DNA of 64,000 bases from Jeotgalibacillus haloalkalitolerans (GTDB lineage: Bacteria; Bacillota; Bacilli; Bacillales; Jeotgalibacillaceae). Positions 26,680-35,578 of this stretch are shown one piece after another. Position 1 is the stretch's first letter. Every line of letters begins with the position of its first letter. The translations under genes were made by a program, and so were the position numbers. The notes below the pieces were generated by a model. The model searched no databases. It was not told the origin of the DNA and was given only the letters and a program-made list of their open reading frames with translations. The stretch lies in the NCBI RefSeq assembly GCF_034427455.1, contig NZ_JAXQNN010000005.1, positions 1 through 64,000 on the forward strand, read 5' to 3'.

Positions 26680-27261
26680 TTATCCCAGCAGTCTCTTCGC
26701 TTCCATAAACCGCTGACCTGCTGTAAACAGCTCGACTGCAAAGAAGGCGAGCGTTGTCCATAAGACAATGGACGGTGCGAGCATCATGACGCTCAGGAAG
26801 ATAAATCCTTCTGTCCGTTCTGCAAGTCCAGCCTGATAGCGGAATGATTTTACGCCGTTATTTTCAGAGACGCTGCCTACAGTCAGGAAGATCGTCATTG
26901 AAATCACAATTGACGCCATTAAAAGCAATGCAGCCCACATAATATCCGGATAGAGAAATGCTACGCCAAGGATGACGCTGATCTCGACAATCCGGTCAAA
27001 GGTGACGTCCATGACTGTGCCGAATGGTGAAGTTTTAGTGGCACGTGCCATTGAACCGTCTACTGCATCTAAAAACCCGGATAACCATAATACGATCACA
27101 GCGATCACAGGAAACCCAAGATAATAAATCAGACCTGAAGCTGAGCCGATGATAAAAGCGCCGATTGTGACCTGATTGGCTGTCCAGCCAAATGTCAGGA
27201 AGCGGTCAGCTGTTTTACGGATAGCCGGTTCGGCGTACTTTCTTCCATATGTATCAAGCAG
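26680..27261 (-). CDS. CDP-alcohol phosphatidyltransferase family protein (YnjF-like)
   Basis: Membrane phosphotransferase with the complete family signature DG(x2)AR(x8)G(x3)D(x3)D, seen as DAVDGSMARA followed by FGTVMDVTFDR. Such enzymes swap CMP on CDP-diacylglycerol for an alcohol head group; which alcohol is unknown. The frame starting at GTG 27108 lacks the first helix; translation upstream shows a proper N-terminus (LLDTYGRKYAEPAIRKTADR). It is open only back to a CTG at 27261, with GGGGGTG 6 nt upstream, giving 193 aa. I therefore propose a CTG start. Last gene of the ynj-like cluster. Confidence 0.82.
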   Translation of the reverse strand: MLDTYGRKYAEPAIRKTADRFLTFGWTANQVTIGAFIIGSASGLIYYLGFPVIAVIVLWLSGFLDAVDGSMARATKTSPFGTVMDVTFDRIVEISVILGVAFLYPDIMWAALLLMASIVISMTIFLTVGSVSENNGVKSFRYQAGLAERTEGFIFLSVMMLAPSIVLWTTLAFFAVELFTAGQRFMEAKRLLG

Positions 27262-27273
27262 TGTCTACACCCC

Positions 27274-27939
27274 CTACTCCTTTTTATCTTCTTTTTGGAG
27301 GCCGAGCCAGACGGCCATTCTTTTCCTGAATATAATCGGGATGGTAATGACCACCACGAAGAATGTCAATCCAAGGAGGATAACCCTCATATCCCCTTCT
27401 GCCAGACTTGATCCCAGAAAGATATAGCCAAATGTTCCGGGCAGAATTCCGATAATCGTCGCCAGCGTAAAGGCTTTGAGCTTTACATTTGCAAGACCGG
27501 CAGAATAGCTGACCAGATCGAAGTTTAACAGTGGCGCAAGCCTTAAAAGAAGAACATATAAAAATCCCTTCTCCTCCATTTTAGCGGTGACCAGCTGCAC
27601 CCTGGGGTCCTGAATTTTCTTGATAAAGGAATGGTTAAATCTTCTGGCAATCAGATAAGCGACGATTGCACTGAGCACCGCGCCAATCATTGTATAGATA
27701 AACCCGAAAATCGCTCCAAAAGCAAGTCCCCCTGCAATCGAGAGGATAGAGGCAGGAAACAATATAATCGGCCTAAACGCGTATATGACGATAAACAGCA
27801 GCGGTCCCCACCAGCCGATGGACTGGATCCACTGCTGAATATCTGTTGGCGACACATTCAGATAGGTCCTGTTGAACCAGAACAGGAAGATAGCGATGAG
27901 ACATACGCTTACTGCCGCTGTAATTGTTTTTCTTCTCAT
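27274..27939 (-). CDS. TVP38/TMEM64 (VTT domain) membrane protein
   Basis: 221-aa DedA-superfamily protein with about five helices. The VTT signature is FPASILSIAGGLAFGAIFGF and the second conserved block is RLAPLLNFDLVSYSAGL. These proteins are thought to act in lipid scrambling or membrane homeostasis; the role here is unknown. It is 12 nt upstream of the CDP-alcohol phosphatidyltransferase and probably works with it. Confidence 0.88.
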   Translation of the reverse strand: MRRKTITAAVSVCLIAIFLFWFNRTYLNVSPTDIQQWIQSIGWWGPLLFIVIYAFRPIILFPASILSIAGGLAFGAIFGFIYTMIGAVLSAIVAYLIARRFNHSFIKKIQDPRVQLVTAKMEEKGFLYVLLLRLAPLLNFDLVSYSAGLANVKLKAFTLATIIGILPGTFGYIFLGSSLAEGDMRVILLGLTFFVVVITIPIIFRKRMAVWLGLQKEDKKE

Positions 27940-27962
27940 CCCCTCTCCCCTTTCTGATTCGT

Positions 27963-28922
27963 TTAAAACTCTTTAAAATACAGGATTTCATCCCGCGGGA
28001 TTACAACGAACCCTTCCTTTTGTGACTGAACATCATCTGCCGGAATTGTAACGCGGCGGCCGGACCTGAGCTTCACGTGTGCGAATCTTCGGCCGAAGTT
28101 GTATGTTTCATTTACCCATTCTGCTGCAAAGCATTCCCCGGTCTCAGTTTTTTCTGCAGACCATGCTGCTTTTTCAGCGGGACAGTACCGCTTCTCATCC
28201 AGTACAATCACATCTGAATACAGGGAGGCTACGAGTGCATTGTGGGGCGTGTGATACAGCTCACCGGGAGATCCGATCTGCTGGATGCGCCCTTCTGCCA
28301 TGACTGCCGTTCTGTCTCCGAGCAGCATGGCTTCTTCCTTATCATGCGTCACAAAAATAGATGTCATCTGCTCTTTTTTCAAAAATGTTCTGACCCATTC
28401 TCTTAACTCTTTTCTAAGACCCGGGTCAAGGCTTGAAAAGGGTTCATCAAGGAGAAGGAGCTTCGGCTTCAGCAGCATAGCCCGGACGAGTGCTGCCCGC
28501 TGCTGCTGTCCGCCGGAGAGTTCATGCGGATATTGATTGACCTGTTTTTCAAGTCCCACTTCTTTTAAATAGCTGCGCGCCATGTCATTGGCATGCTTTT
28601 TCCCATCCGTAATCTTTTTACCATAAGCCACATTTTCAAGCAGTGTCATATGCGGAAAAAGTAAAGCCTGCTGAAACACCATGCCGACCGGACGCTTTTT
28701 GACCGGCTGATGTAAAAGGTCAGCGCCTTCAAGCAAAGCCTCTCCATCTGAAAAGAAATCAAGACCTGCAATGCAGCGGAGAAGCGTTGACTTTCCTGTT
28801 CCGGATGGTCCAGCCAAAGAAAGAATCTCTCCTTTTTGCAGGGAAAATGAGAGATCTGAAAAAATGTCAGTTGTATCAAACTTCTTTGAAACGCGGTTAA
28901 CCTGTAAATAGGGGAGACTCAC
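27963..28922 (-). CDS. ABC transporter ATP-binding protein (YnjD-like)
   Basis: 319-aa ABC ATPase: Walker A GPSGTGKST, signature LSGGQQQRA, Walker B LLLLDEP, switch His VTHDKEEA. The C-terminal ~90 residues form a TOBE-like regulatory domain. It resembles the spermidine/iron/thiamine importer group. A GTG start follows GGAGGAG. It overlaps the upstream permease by 4 nt. Confidence 0.92.
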   Translation of the reverse strand: MSLPYLQVNRVSKKFDTTDIFSDLSFSLQKGEILSLAGPSGTGKSTLLRCIAGLDFFSDGEALLEGADLLHQPVKKRPVGMVFQQALLFPHMTLLENVAYGKKITDGKKHANDMARSYLKEVGLEKQVNQYPHELSGGQQQRAALVRAMLLKPKLLLLDEPFSSLDPGLRKELREWVRTFLKKEQMTSIFVTHDKEEAMLLGDRTAVMAEGRIQQIGSPGELYHTPHNALVASLYSDVIVLDEKRYCPAEKAAWSAEKTETGECFAAEWVNETYNFGRRFAHVKLRSGRRVTIPADDVQSQKEGFVVIPRDEILYFKEF

Positions 28923-29710
28923 AATACGCTCCTCCTTTTCATAAAAAATCTGCCTGCAAGCAGGGATGCAGCTGCTTCTGCGATGAGGATGGCTGCTGCA
29001 GGAATGAGTACAAATGCGATTGAAAATGCAGCCATGACGGTATCGTCAGCTGACTGGAGAAACGGATAGTAAATAATCGGCATTGTCAGTACACTGCCGC
29101 CTCCAATGATTGCAGTGAGCACGTATTGTCCTGCACTGATTGTCACTGCAAGAAAGATTGAACTGCGGATACTCGGAATCAGCATTGGCAGTTCAATTGT
29201 ACGAAATGCGTGCCAGGCACCTGCCTTCAGCATCCTTCCCTGATTCAGCATATCCTGCGGGATCCGGTCGTATCCTGCCTTTAATACTTTAATGCTATAA
29301 GGGATTGTTGGAACAAGGTGGACAATTGTGACACCCAGCCAGGTGTTGGCTAGACCGAGGCGGATCATCGTGATATGAAGTCCGATTGCCGCTGCCATAA
29401 TCGGAAGAAATAATGGGAGCATCAGGATGGCTTCAAGCGTATTTTTCAATGGAAAAGACCGGTGGGATAGCGCCTTTGCGATCGGTACGCCTGCTAACAG
29501 ATTGATCAGTGCTACAGCAAGTGCGATCAGCAGTGTCATCCACATAGACTCAATCACCCTGCTGTCCTGAAAAACGACTTCCCATCCTCTGAGTGTCCAA
29601 TTAAGAGTCACCCCTGAGCGCCAGGGTGTTGTGACACTTTTAAACAGCATTAAAAGGACCGGAAAAATAAAAAAGATCAGACAGCTGATATAAAAAAGAT
29701 ACTTTTTCAT
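28919..29710 (-). CDS. ABC transporter permease (YnjC C-half-like)
   Basis: 263-aa inner-membrane permease of the binding-protein-dependent class with six helices. The EAA-type loop is LKAGAWHAFRTIELPMLIPS near residue 160. In E. coli YnjC the two permease halves are fused; here they are separate genes. AGGAGGAG precedes the start. Confidence 0.9.
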   Translation of the reverse strand: MKKYLFYISCLIFFIFPVLLMLFKSVTTPWRSGVTLNWTLRGWEVVFQDSRVIESMWMTLLIALAVALINLLAGVPIAKALSHRSFPLKNTLEAILMLPLFLPIMAAAIGLHITMIRLGLANTWLGVTIVHLVPTIPYSIKVLKAGYDRIPQDMLNQGRMLKAGAWHAFRTIELPMLIPSIRSSIFLAVTISAGQYVLTAIIGGGSVLTMPIIYYPFLQSADDTVMAAFSIAFVLIPAAAILIAEAAASLLAGRFFMKRRSVL

Positions 29711-29719
29711 TGTCTCCTC

Positions 29720-30583
29720 CTAATAACGGTGACTGCTCTTTGACAGCAGCATTCTTCTTTTATTCATCAGGGCAAAGCCTGCGAGTGCGATTGTTCCAAA
29801 GATCAGCGCAACAAACATTAGTAATGCAAATGCCATCGCCCGTTCATCCTGTGAGGCGCTGTAAAACCATTCATAAGCAAGAACCGGTGTCATCTGCGGA
29901 TATGAAACTCCGAGCAGACCCGGCACTTCGTATGCAGTGAAAACAAACGCGCTGATGATCAGCGCAGTTTCAAACATTACAGGCTTTATCCACGGCCATT
30001 CAATCGTTTTAAACCAGTCCGCTCCGCTGCCGCCAAGTACAGCATTTACTTCTTTGTACTGTTTTGGAAGCTGAAGGTACACAGGCAGCAGCATCAAGAT
30101 CACAAAGGGAATTTCCTTCCAAACATACGTTATAAAAATCCCGACACCTGCCTGATCCTGAACGAGTATAGGAAATAATGTTCTGTCTTCAAGCAGGCCG
30201 GCCTGCACGAAAAAGGTTGAAATCAATCCACTCTGTCCAAGTAAAAGCAGCACAAAATATCCCCAGACAAAATGCGGAAAAAGCATCGGGATCCATACCA
30301 TCCACTTTCCATTTCCATCAATCAGCTGATAAAAGGTTCTGACGATCAGCCAGCCTGCAATGAGTGAAACAAGCGTTGAACTGAGCGTGATGAGAATGCT
30401 ATACAGCAAACTGTCAATCAGTTCACGGCGCTCAAAAAGTGCGCTGTAATAAGTCCAGGTAAAACCGTTTTCTCCTCTGCCGCTCTCCATAAATGCGAGC
30501 ATCAGACTTCCTCCTGCAAGCAGCAAAAAAGCGCAAGCCGGAAGCAGCAGGAGGATCAGCCGGTTAGTCTGCCGCCACTTCAT
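29720..30583 (-). CDS. ABC transporter permease (YnjC N-half-like)
   Basis: 287-aa permease with six helices; the EAA-type loop region is LGGSGADWFKTIEWPWIKPV near residue 190. The start at 30583 (MKWRQTNR) has GGAGTGG upstream and gives a normal N-terminus; the frame runs open to 30622 inside the binding-protein gene. It overlaps that gene by about 20 nt. Confidence 0.88.
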   Translation of the reverse strand: MKWRQTNRLILLLLPACAFLLLAGGSLMLAFMESGRGENGFTWTYYSALFERRELIDSLLYSILITLSSTLVSLIAGWLIVRTFYQLIDGNGKWMVWIPMLFPHFVWGYFVLLLLGQSGLISTFFVQAGLLEDRTLFPILVQDQAGVGIFITYVWKEIPFVILMLLPVYLQLPKQYKEVNAVLGGSGADWFKTIEWPWIKPVMFETALIISAFVFTAYEVPGLLGVSYPQMTPVLAYEWFYSASQDERAMAFALLMFVALIFGTIALAGFALMNKRRMLLSKSSHRY

Positions 30584-31784
30584 TACGCCACTCCGATTCA
30601 ATCCACTCAACGTACCCCGCATCTATTTCAGAAATGTATGCGTCCGCAAGCACCTCTGCATCCAGCACCGTATTCCCGCGCTCAAGCTCTTCAAAGCCTG
30701 CACGCGCCTCATCACTCAGGCTGCCAAGATCGATCGGCGAGCTTTCTCCCCAATAATCAGGCTGTAACTTTTCAAGCTGAGCTTCAGGGCTTAAGAAAAA
30801 GTCGATCGCAGCCATTGCGGCTTCTTTGTTCGGGCTGTTATAAGGAATTGACAGGAAGTGCGTATTACCGATTGAACCTGGATCTTCAAGCACAAAAGAT
30901 TCAGTTGTCTCAGGGAACACACCGTCACGCACAAGTGATTCTGCACGAGCTTCGTTATAGCCCATCGTCATCCACACCTCTCCCTGACTGTAAAGACGAT
31001 CCAGTTCTTCAAGTGAAGCCGGATACGTTTCCCCGCCTCTCCACAGATCAGGTTCAATGTCATTCAAATAATCCCACATCGCAGCCGCCTGACCCTCTTC
31101 AAGCGGTGCATACGGCTCACCAAGGAGCTCATCAGCTTCCACTGCTTCTCCCAGCATCACATGTCTGATGAATGCATTTCCTGTAAAATCACTCGCTTCC
31201 GGATACGTAAATCTCCCCGGGTTCTCGCTGATCCATGTTTTCAGTTCATCCAACGTAGCAGGCGGATTGTCTATTTTGGAAGTATCATAGTTAAAGACGA
31301 ATTGAACCTTCCCCCACGGTGCTTCATATCCTTCAGTAGCCGTCCCGAAATCAAATTCATAGTCTTCAGGCAGATAAAATTCCTGATAAGAAGGGATTTC
31401 ATCAACGAATGGTCCGAATAGTAGATCGCCTTCCTGCGCCCGCTTGAAGTTTTCACCATTCATCCAGATCAGATCAATTGTTCCTTCATCCTGATCCGCT
31501 CTTTTTTCTGTTTCAAGCTTCTGAATGATTTCATTTGTATCAAGCGGTATGCGCTCAAGCGTAACATCATACTTCTCCTGCAATGCCAGAATCGCATAAT
31601 CATCAATATAGCTGTTAATTCCGGGGTCACCGCCCCACATATAAAGACGGACTGTTTCACCCGCCGCAGTTTCAGTGATGTCCTCCCATGAGGATTCGGA
31701 CAGGTTCAAATCTTCCTGTTCTGTTTCCTGCGCGCTGCAGCCTGCAAGCAGCAGCCCCGCTATAAAAATGGTGCTTTTTTTCAT
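30564..31784 (-). CDS. ABC transporter substrate-binding lipoprotein (YnjB-like)
   Basis: About 406-aa lipoprotein, signal peptide MKKSTIFIAGLLLAGC with lipobox LAGC. The mature protein shows YnjB/COG4134-type features (TVRLYMWGGDPGINSYIDDY; IDLIWMNGENF) and binding-protein class II layout. The ligand is unknown. Start 31784 was chosen for its signal peptide and AGGGTGA upstream rather than the longer frame at 31826. First gene of the cluster. Confidence 0.88.
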   Translation of the reverse strand: MKKSTIFIAGLLLAGCSAQETEQEDLNLSESSWEDITETAAGETVRLYMWGGDPGINSYIDDYAILALQEKYDVTLERIPLDTNEIIQKLETEKRADQDEGTIDLIWMNGENFKRAQEGDLLFGPFVDEIPSYQEFYLPEDYEFDFGTATEGYEAPWGKVQFVFNYDTSKIDNPPATLDELKTWISENPGRFTYPEASDFTGNAFIRHVMLGEAVEADELLGEPYAPLEEGQAAAMWDYLNDIEPDLWRGGETYPASLEELDRLYSQGEVWMTMGYNEARAESLVRDGVFPETTESFVLEDPGSIGNTHFLSIPYNSPNKEAAMAAIDFFLSPEAQLEKLQPDYWGESSPIDLGSLSDEARAGFEELERGNTVLDAEVLADAYISEIDAGYVEWIESEWRNEVAAD

Positions 31785-31923
31785 ATAGATATTCACCCTG
31801 TTCTTTGTATAATCGTTACCCATCAATACAATAAATCCAAGTATCCCCCGCAGGCATATTTTATTCCTTTACCCTCAGTTGATCTGTTAGATGCCTTACA
31901 AATCATTTTTATTATTAAAATAA

Positions 31924-31944
31924 GCACTTGCCTGATGCAAGTGC
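31924..31944 (-). terminator. intrinsic terminator after 31953-32708
   Basis: Minus-strand stem GCACTTGC / GCAAGTGC, followed by TTATTTTAATAA. Confidence 0.75.
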
Positions 31945-31952
31945 CTGTGTGT

Positions 31953-32708
31953 TCAGATCGCCGCAGACCATTCCTTTGTTTTCCTGTCGTAGGAAAACAC
32001 GGCTGACGGCTCTCTCTTATATTTCTTCTGCATATCTTCCTGCAGATCATCCATGTTAGCGTAATCACCGGCTACCCATACCGGCACTTCGACTTTTCCT
32101 TTATTTATGACGCCGTGCTGGAAAGAGATGACCACACCTTCTCTTAACAGATGTGAGATGGTCATGACGACTTCTTTTGAAATAGGTGGAAGCTGTTTTT
32201 CTTTTTTCCACTGAAGTAATTTCGGATTTTTACGTCCCGCCATTCTCTCCGGAATTACTTTTCCAATCATCAGAAAGAAGTCTGTCCAGTCTTTGTAATA
32301 TGTACGGTTCAGCATCCCGTCTTCAGTCGATAAGTAAACAAAGCGGTTGTTTAACTTTTTATAAAACGGAATGTTCAGATGATATTTCATGTGTCCCATA
32401 TATAAAAGCTCAGCCAGCTCCTGGGCACTCATCTCATCAACGCCTGCTTCATCCTCAAAATCAATCCAGCAGAATTCCCCGTAAGCCGGAATGTCTTCTT
32501 TAACCAGATCCTGAACTTCCTGCTCATGCACATATTCAAGATAGGTATGCATATTGAAAGAAGCCTGCTCAAACTTATGCTTCAAAAGGAGCAGATGATT
32601 GACCCTGTCTGATAATGCATGATAAAAGTCTTTCATATCAATTCCGCTGGACATTGCAAAGTCCTGAGCAGTATTCAGGTGTAGGTAAATCCAGCCCTGG
32701 TTTTTCAC
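31953..32708 (-). CDS. conserved hypothetical protein, soluble
   Basis: 251-aa cytoplasmic protein that I do not recognise. No signal peptide or membrane helix. It contains an acidic stretch (CWIDFEDEAGVDEMSAQELA) in the middle and is rich in aromatic residues. A GTG start is preceded by GAGGGGATGA. It stands alone between the ynj-like cluster and rodA, with its own terminator, so operon context says nothing about its role. Confidence 0.75.
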   Translation of the reverse strand: MKNQGWIYLHLNTAQDFAMSSGIDMKDFYHALSDRVNHLLLLKHKFEQASFNMHTYLEYVHEQEVQDLVKEDIPAYGEFCWIDFEDEAGVDEMSAQELAELLYMGHMKYHLNIPFYKKLNNRFVYLSTEDGMLNRTYYKDWTDFFLMIGKVIPERMAGRKNPKLLQWKKEKQLPPISKEVVMTISHLLREGVVISFQHGVINKGKVEVPVWVAGDYANMDDLQEDMQKKYKREPSAVFSYDRKTKEWSAAI

Positions 32709-32940
32709 GTCTTCATCCCCTCACATCAGCCTCTTATTTTTCCATTGTATCAAATAGTTTGAAAAAGGAGAAAAAGAAACTTTTCCGGATACTCATACGT
32801 CTATTAATTGTGACAGGTGTGACAAAAGTATTGAAGCATTTTGATGCGTTGTGACTTCTAGTGAATTGTGAAACAGTGAATAATCTGATACGCTGAAAGC
32901 ATTGTTTAAAAGAGGAAAAATTAGAATTCAGGTGAATAGA

Positions 32941-34122
32941 TTGAATACAAATAAACATTTTTCAGACAGAATAGACTGGACACTTGCATCACTGCTGATC
33001 TTATTCATGATTGCAAGTGTGCTGGCGATTTCTTCAGCTCAGACGACGGGACAATATGCTGCCATTGGTACGAACTTTGCAATCAGACAAGGGATGATTT
33101 ATCTGGTTGGGTTCGTCCTGATCGGTATGATGATGTATTTTGATATGGATCAGTACCGGAAAATGGCATGGTTTTTATATGGTTTCGGGATTGTGCTGTT
33201 AGTAGGACTGCTTGTATTGCCGGAGAGCCTGGTTCCATATATTAATGGCGCTTACAGCTGGTATAACTTCCCGGTCATTGGTACACTTCAGCCTTCTGAA
33301 TTTATGAAGACCTTTACGATTATCGTGCTGGCAAGAGTTGTAGCAGGTCATAATGAGTCTTTTGTGAATCGGGATTTAAAAAGTGATCTATGGCTGCTCG
33401 CGAAAATCGGTTTAGTTTCAGGAATTCCATTTATACTGATCAATGAACAGCCTGACCTTGGTACGATGCTTGTATTCATTGCCATCACAGTGGGGATTAT
33501 TCTTGTATCAGGTATTACGTGGAAGCTGCTGCTGCCTACATTTACATCAGTTGCAGTGATCGCTTCTTCTGCGATCTACCTTGTTCTATTCAGACAGGAC
33601 ATCATGGAGCGTTTCTTTGAAGATTATCAGCTGCGCCGGATTTATTCATGGCTAGATCCTTACAGTTATGCGTCAGGAGATGCCTATCAGCTGACCACTG
33701 CCATGAGTGCGATTGGTTCAGGGGAAATTTTCGGAAAAGGCTATCAGGATCGCCAGGTATATGTGCCGGATAACCATACTGACTTTATCTTTGCTGTTGT
33801 CGGTGAAGAATACGGATTTATCGGCGCCAGTGTAGTGGTCAGCTTGTTCTTCCTGTTGATCTATCATTTAACGAAAGTGGCACTTGAGACAAAGAGCCAG
33901 TTCAATGTGTATGTATGTGCAGGCGTGATCAGTATGATTACATTCCACGTGTTCCAGAATATCGGAATGACGATTCAGCTGCTGCCGATTACCGGTATAC
34001 CACTGCCGCTGATCAGCTACGGGGGAAGTTCACTGATCGGGACACTATTTGCACTCGGACTGCTGTTCTCAATGAAATTCCACCACCGTACGTATATGTT
34101 CTCAAATGAAGATGACGATTAA
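32941..34122 (+). CDS. rodA: RodA-type SEDS peptidoglycan glycosyltransferase
   Basis: About 393-aa SEDS-family integral membrane protein (ten helices), the length of B. subtilis RodA. The family signatures include GTLQPSEFMKTFTIIVLA, NEQPDLGTMLVFI and the C-terminal TGIPLPLISYGGSS. RodA polymerises lateral-wall peptidoglycan; FtsW and SpoVE are close relatives. The TTG at 32941 has AGGTG 6 nt upstream; the frame is open back to 32902 without a better site. Confidence 0.9.
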   Translation: MNTNKHFSDRIDWTLASLLILFMIASVLAISSAQTTGQYAAIGTNFAIRQGMIYLVGFVLIGMMMYFDMDQYRKMAWFLYGFGIVLLVGLLVLPESLVPYINGAYSWYNFPVIGTLQPSEFMKTFTIIVLARVVAGHNESFVNRDLKSDLWLLAKIGLVSGIPFILINEQPDLGTMLVFIAITVGIILVSGITWKLLLPTFTSVAVIASSAIYLVLFRQDIMERFFEDYQLRRIYSWLDPYSYASGDAYQLTTAMSAIGSGEIFGKGYQDRQVYVPDNHTDFIFAVVGEEYGFIGASVVVSLFFLLIYHLTKVALETKSQFNVYVCAGVISMITFHVFQNIGMTIQLLPITGIPLPLISYGGSSLIGTLFALGLLFSMKFHHRTYMFSNEDDD

Positions 34123-34125
34123 AAA

Positions 34126-34159
34126 AACGTGTTAAAAGCTGAGTGCTTTTAACACGTTT
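34126..34159. terminator. bidirectional terminator
   Basis: 14-bp stem AACGTGTTAAAAGC / GCTTTTAACACGTT between the convergent rodA and lipid-kinase genes, with A- and T-runs. Confidence 0.92.
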
Positions 34160-34163
34160 TTTG

Positions 34164-35072
34164 TTATTCCTCTGCACCTTCAGGCTTAGGTACGATCACT
34201 GATATGTGCTTTTTGAGCACTGCGATTTCATCGTATTGACCCTTATAATGCTCCCCGTCAAGGTCGATCGTTTTTTCTTCATCCAGAACCACTTTACATC
34301 TGGAGGTTTTATACTGGGTAATCGTCGTTTCATCTTCTTCCCAGTCCACAGAAGTTTTTGCGGTAAAAATCTCTTTTAATAATGTAAAGCCCGCTTCTTT
34401 AACGACAATCACATTCAGCAGACCGTCATCCATCTGAATGGACTCCATCGGAAACTCCGTGGCACCGATTGATTTCCCATTCATGAACAGCAGCATGACA
34501 CCCTCTTCTTCAACGACCCGGTCATCAAGCTCAAGCTTAAAAGGAAATGTATCCTGTTCAGATAGCGTTCTAAGCGCACTCATATAATAGCTGAAACGCC
34601 CGAACATGCCTTTAGATGTTTCATCTATACTTTCGGAAGCATTTGCAATCAGTCCGGTTCCCCAGAAGTTGCTGAAATAACGGCGATCTGTCGCAACAAG
34701 ATCCACCTCTTTTTCTATTCCGCTAAATGCAATCAGCTCAGCAGCCTGCTTCAGGTTCAACGGAATATTCAGCGATCTGGCAAAGTCGTTGCAGGTACCC
34801 GCCGGCAGGATGGCAAGAACCGGTCTTTTATCAAGTGGTGCAAGGCCGTTAATTGATTCATGGACAGTCCCGTCACCACCCATCACAATGACCAGTTCAA
34901 CCTCTTCTCCGTGCTGCCGGCAAAAATGTTCAGCATCTCCCGGCTTTTGCGTCTGATATAAAAACAGCTTGGGAATTTTTGAAGCCAGGATCGGTGCGGT
35001 CTGACTCAGTATTTTCTCTGCATCCCGCTGCCCTGCATTACCGTTGTAGATGAGCATTGCTTTTTGAAACAT
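34164..35072 (-). CDS. diacylglycerol kinase family lipid kinase
   Basis: About 302-aa DagK/YegS-like lipid kinase. Nucleotide-binding motif VMGGDGTVHE near residue 65, and PAGTCNDFARSL near 98, both intact. It phosphorylates a lipid such as diacylglycerol; exact substrate unknown. GGGAGGTG lies 5 nt before the ATG at 35072; the longer frame (35117) adds 15 residues without a site. A paralogue lies at 49472-50371. Confidence 0.9.
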   Translation of the reverse strand: MFQKAMLIYNGNAGQRDAEKILSQTAPILASKIPKLFLYQTQKPGDAEHFCRQHGEEVELVIVMGGDGTVHESINGLAPLDKRPVLAILPAGTCNDFARSLNIPLNLKQAAELIAFSGIEKEVDLVATDRRYFSNFWGTGLIANASESIDETSKGMFGRFSYYMSALRTLSEQDTFPFKLELDDRVVEEEGVMLLFMNGKSIGATEFPMESIQMDDGLLNVIVVKEAGFTLLKEIFTAKTSVDWEEDETTITQYKTSRCKVVLDEEKTIDLDGEHYKGQYDEIAVLKKHISVIVPKPEGAEE

Positions 35073-35147
35073 TTCTGCACCTCCCCTGCCTTTCTTATTT
35101 AATATGTATATTCCCACAATTTGTGCAAAAAATCCTCAAATAAAAAA

Positions 35148-35171
35148 AGGTCCTCTATCAATGAGCACCTT
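35148..35171 (-). terminator. terminator after small ORF
   Basis: Imperfect stem AAGGTGCTC / GAGGACCTT followed by TTTTTT on the minus strand, 16 nt after the stop of the 44-aa ORF. Confidence 0.75.
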
Positions 35172-35186
35172 TTACCGTTCAGCTGA

Positions 35187-35321
35187 TCATGTACCTGAGA
35201 CCTGATGGGGTTCCTTAACAGCTTCCAGTATTTCAAGACGTGATTTTGTAGTGGTGATCTTTACGCCTACTTCAGTCATTTTTGTCATCAATTCCTTGAT
35301 GCCTTCCCTGTTTCTTGACAT
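35187..35321 (-). CDS. small hypothetical protein, 44 aa
   Basis: A short ORF, MSRNREGIKELMTKM through EAVKEPHQVSGT. GGGAGAGGTG lies about 7 nt before its ATG and it has its own terminator, which together argue for a real gene. The sequence is predicted to be helical and charged, with no membrane segment. I do not recognise a family. Confidence 0.6.
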   Translation of the reverse strand: MSRNREGIKELMTKMTEVGVKITTTKSRLEILEAVKEPHQVSGT

Positions 35322-35578
35322 GTGTGAGCACCTCTCCCGCAATATAGTCTGTATGGTTAAATATACGATTGAACTTTTCGTAAGGTTTCAGTACATTTAA
35401 ATTTTTTTCGTCACTAAATAAGTTTCATTACGATTATCATACCACCTGAACAGATAGATTAACCTTAAAAATCAAAAAAATTAATGAAATCAACATATTT
35501 TTCAGAATGGATGAGTTTGTGCATAAACATCCATTTAGGTGAAATAATAATGGCGTACAAAATATGGAGGTGGAACAA
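35322..35578. other. intergenic, nothing recognised
   Basis: AT-rich gap between the small minus-strand ORF and the CBS gene. I see no repeat array, RNA structure or gene; promoter activity in both directions is likely. Confidence 0.5.

Noticed and set aside
30638-31168. 176-codon ORF antisense to the YnjB-like gene
   Set aside because: Covered by a conserved gene on the other strand and without family features.
31785-31921. TPP riboswitch before the YnjB-like gene
   Set aside because: The leader lacks the CTGAGA motif and the expected paired elements.
32808-32872. TTGTGA repeats upstream of rodA as another 21-bp array
   Set aside because: Spacing is 41 and 17 bp, not a multiple of 21, and too few units are present.
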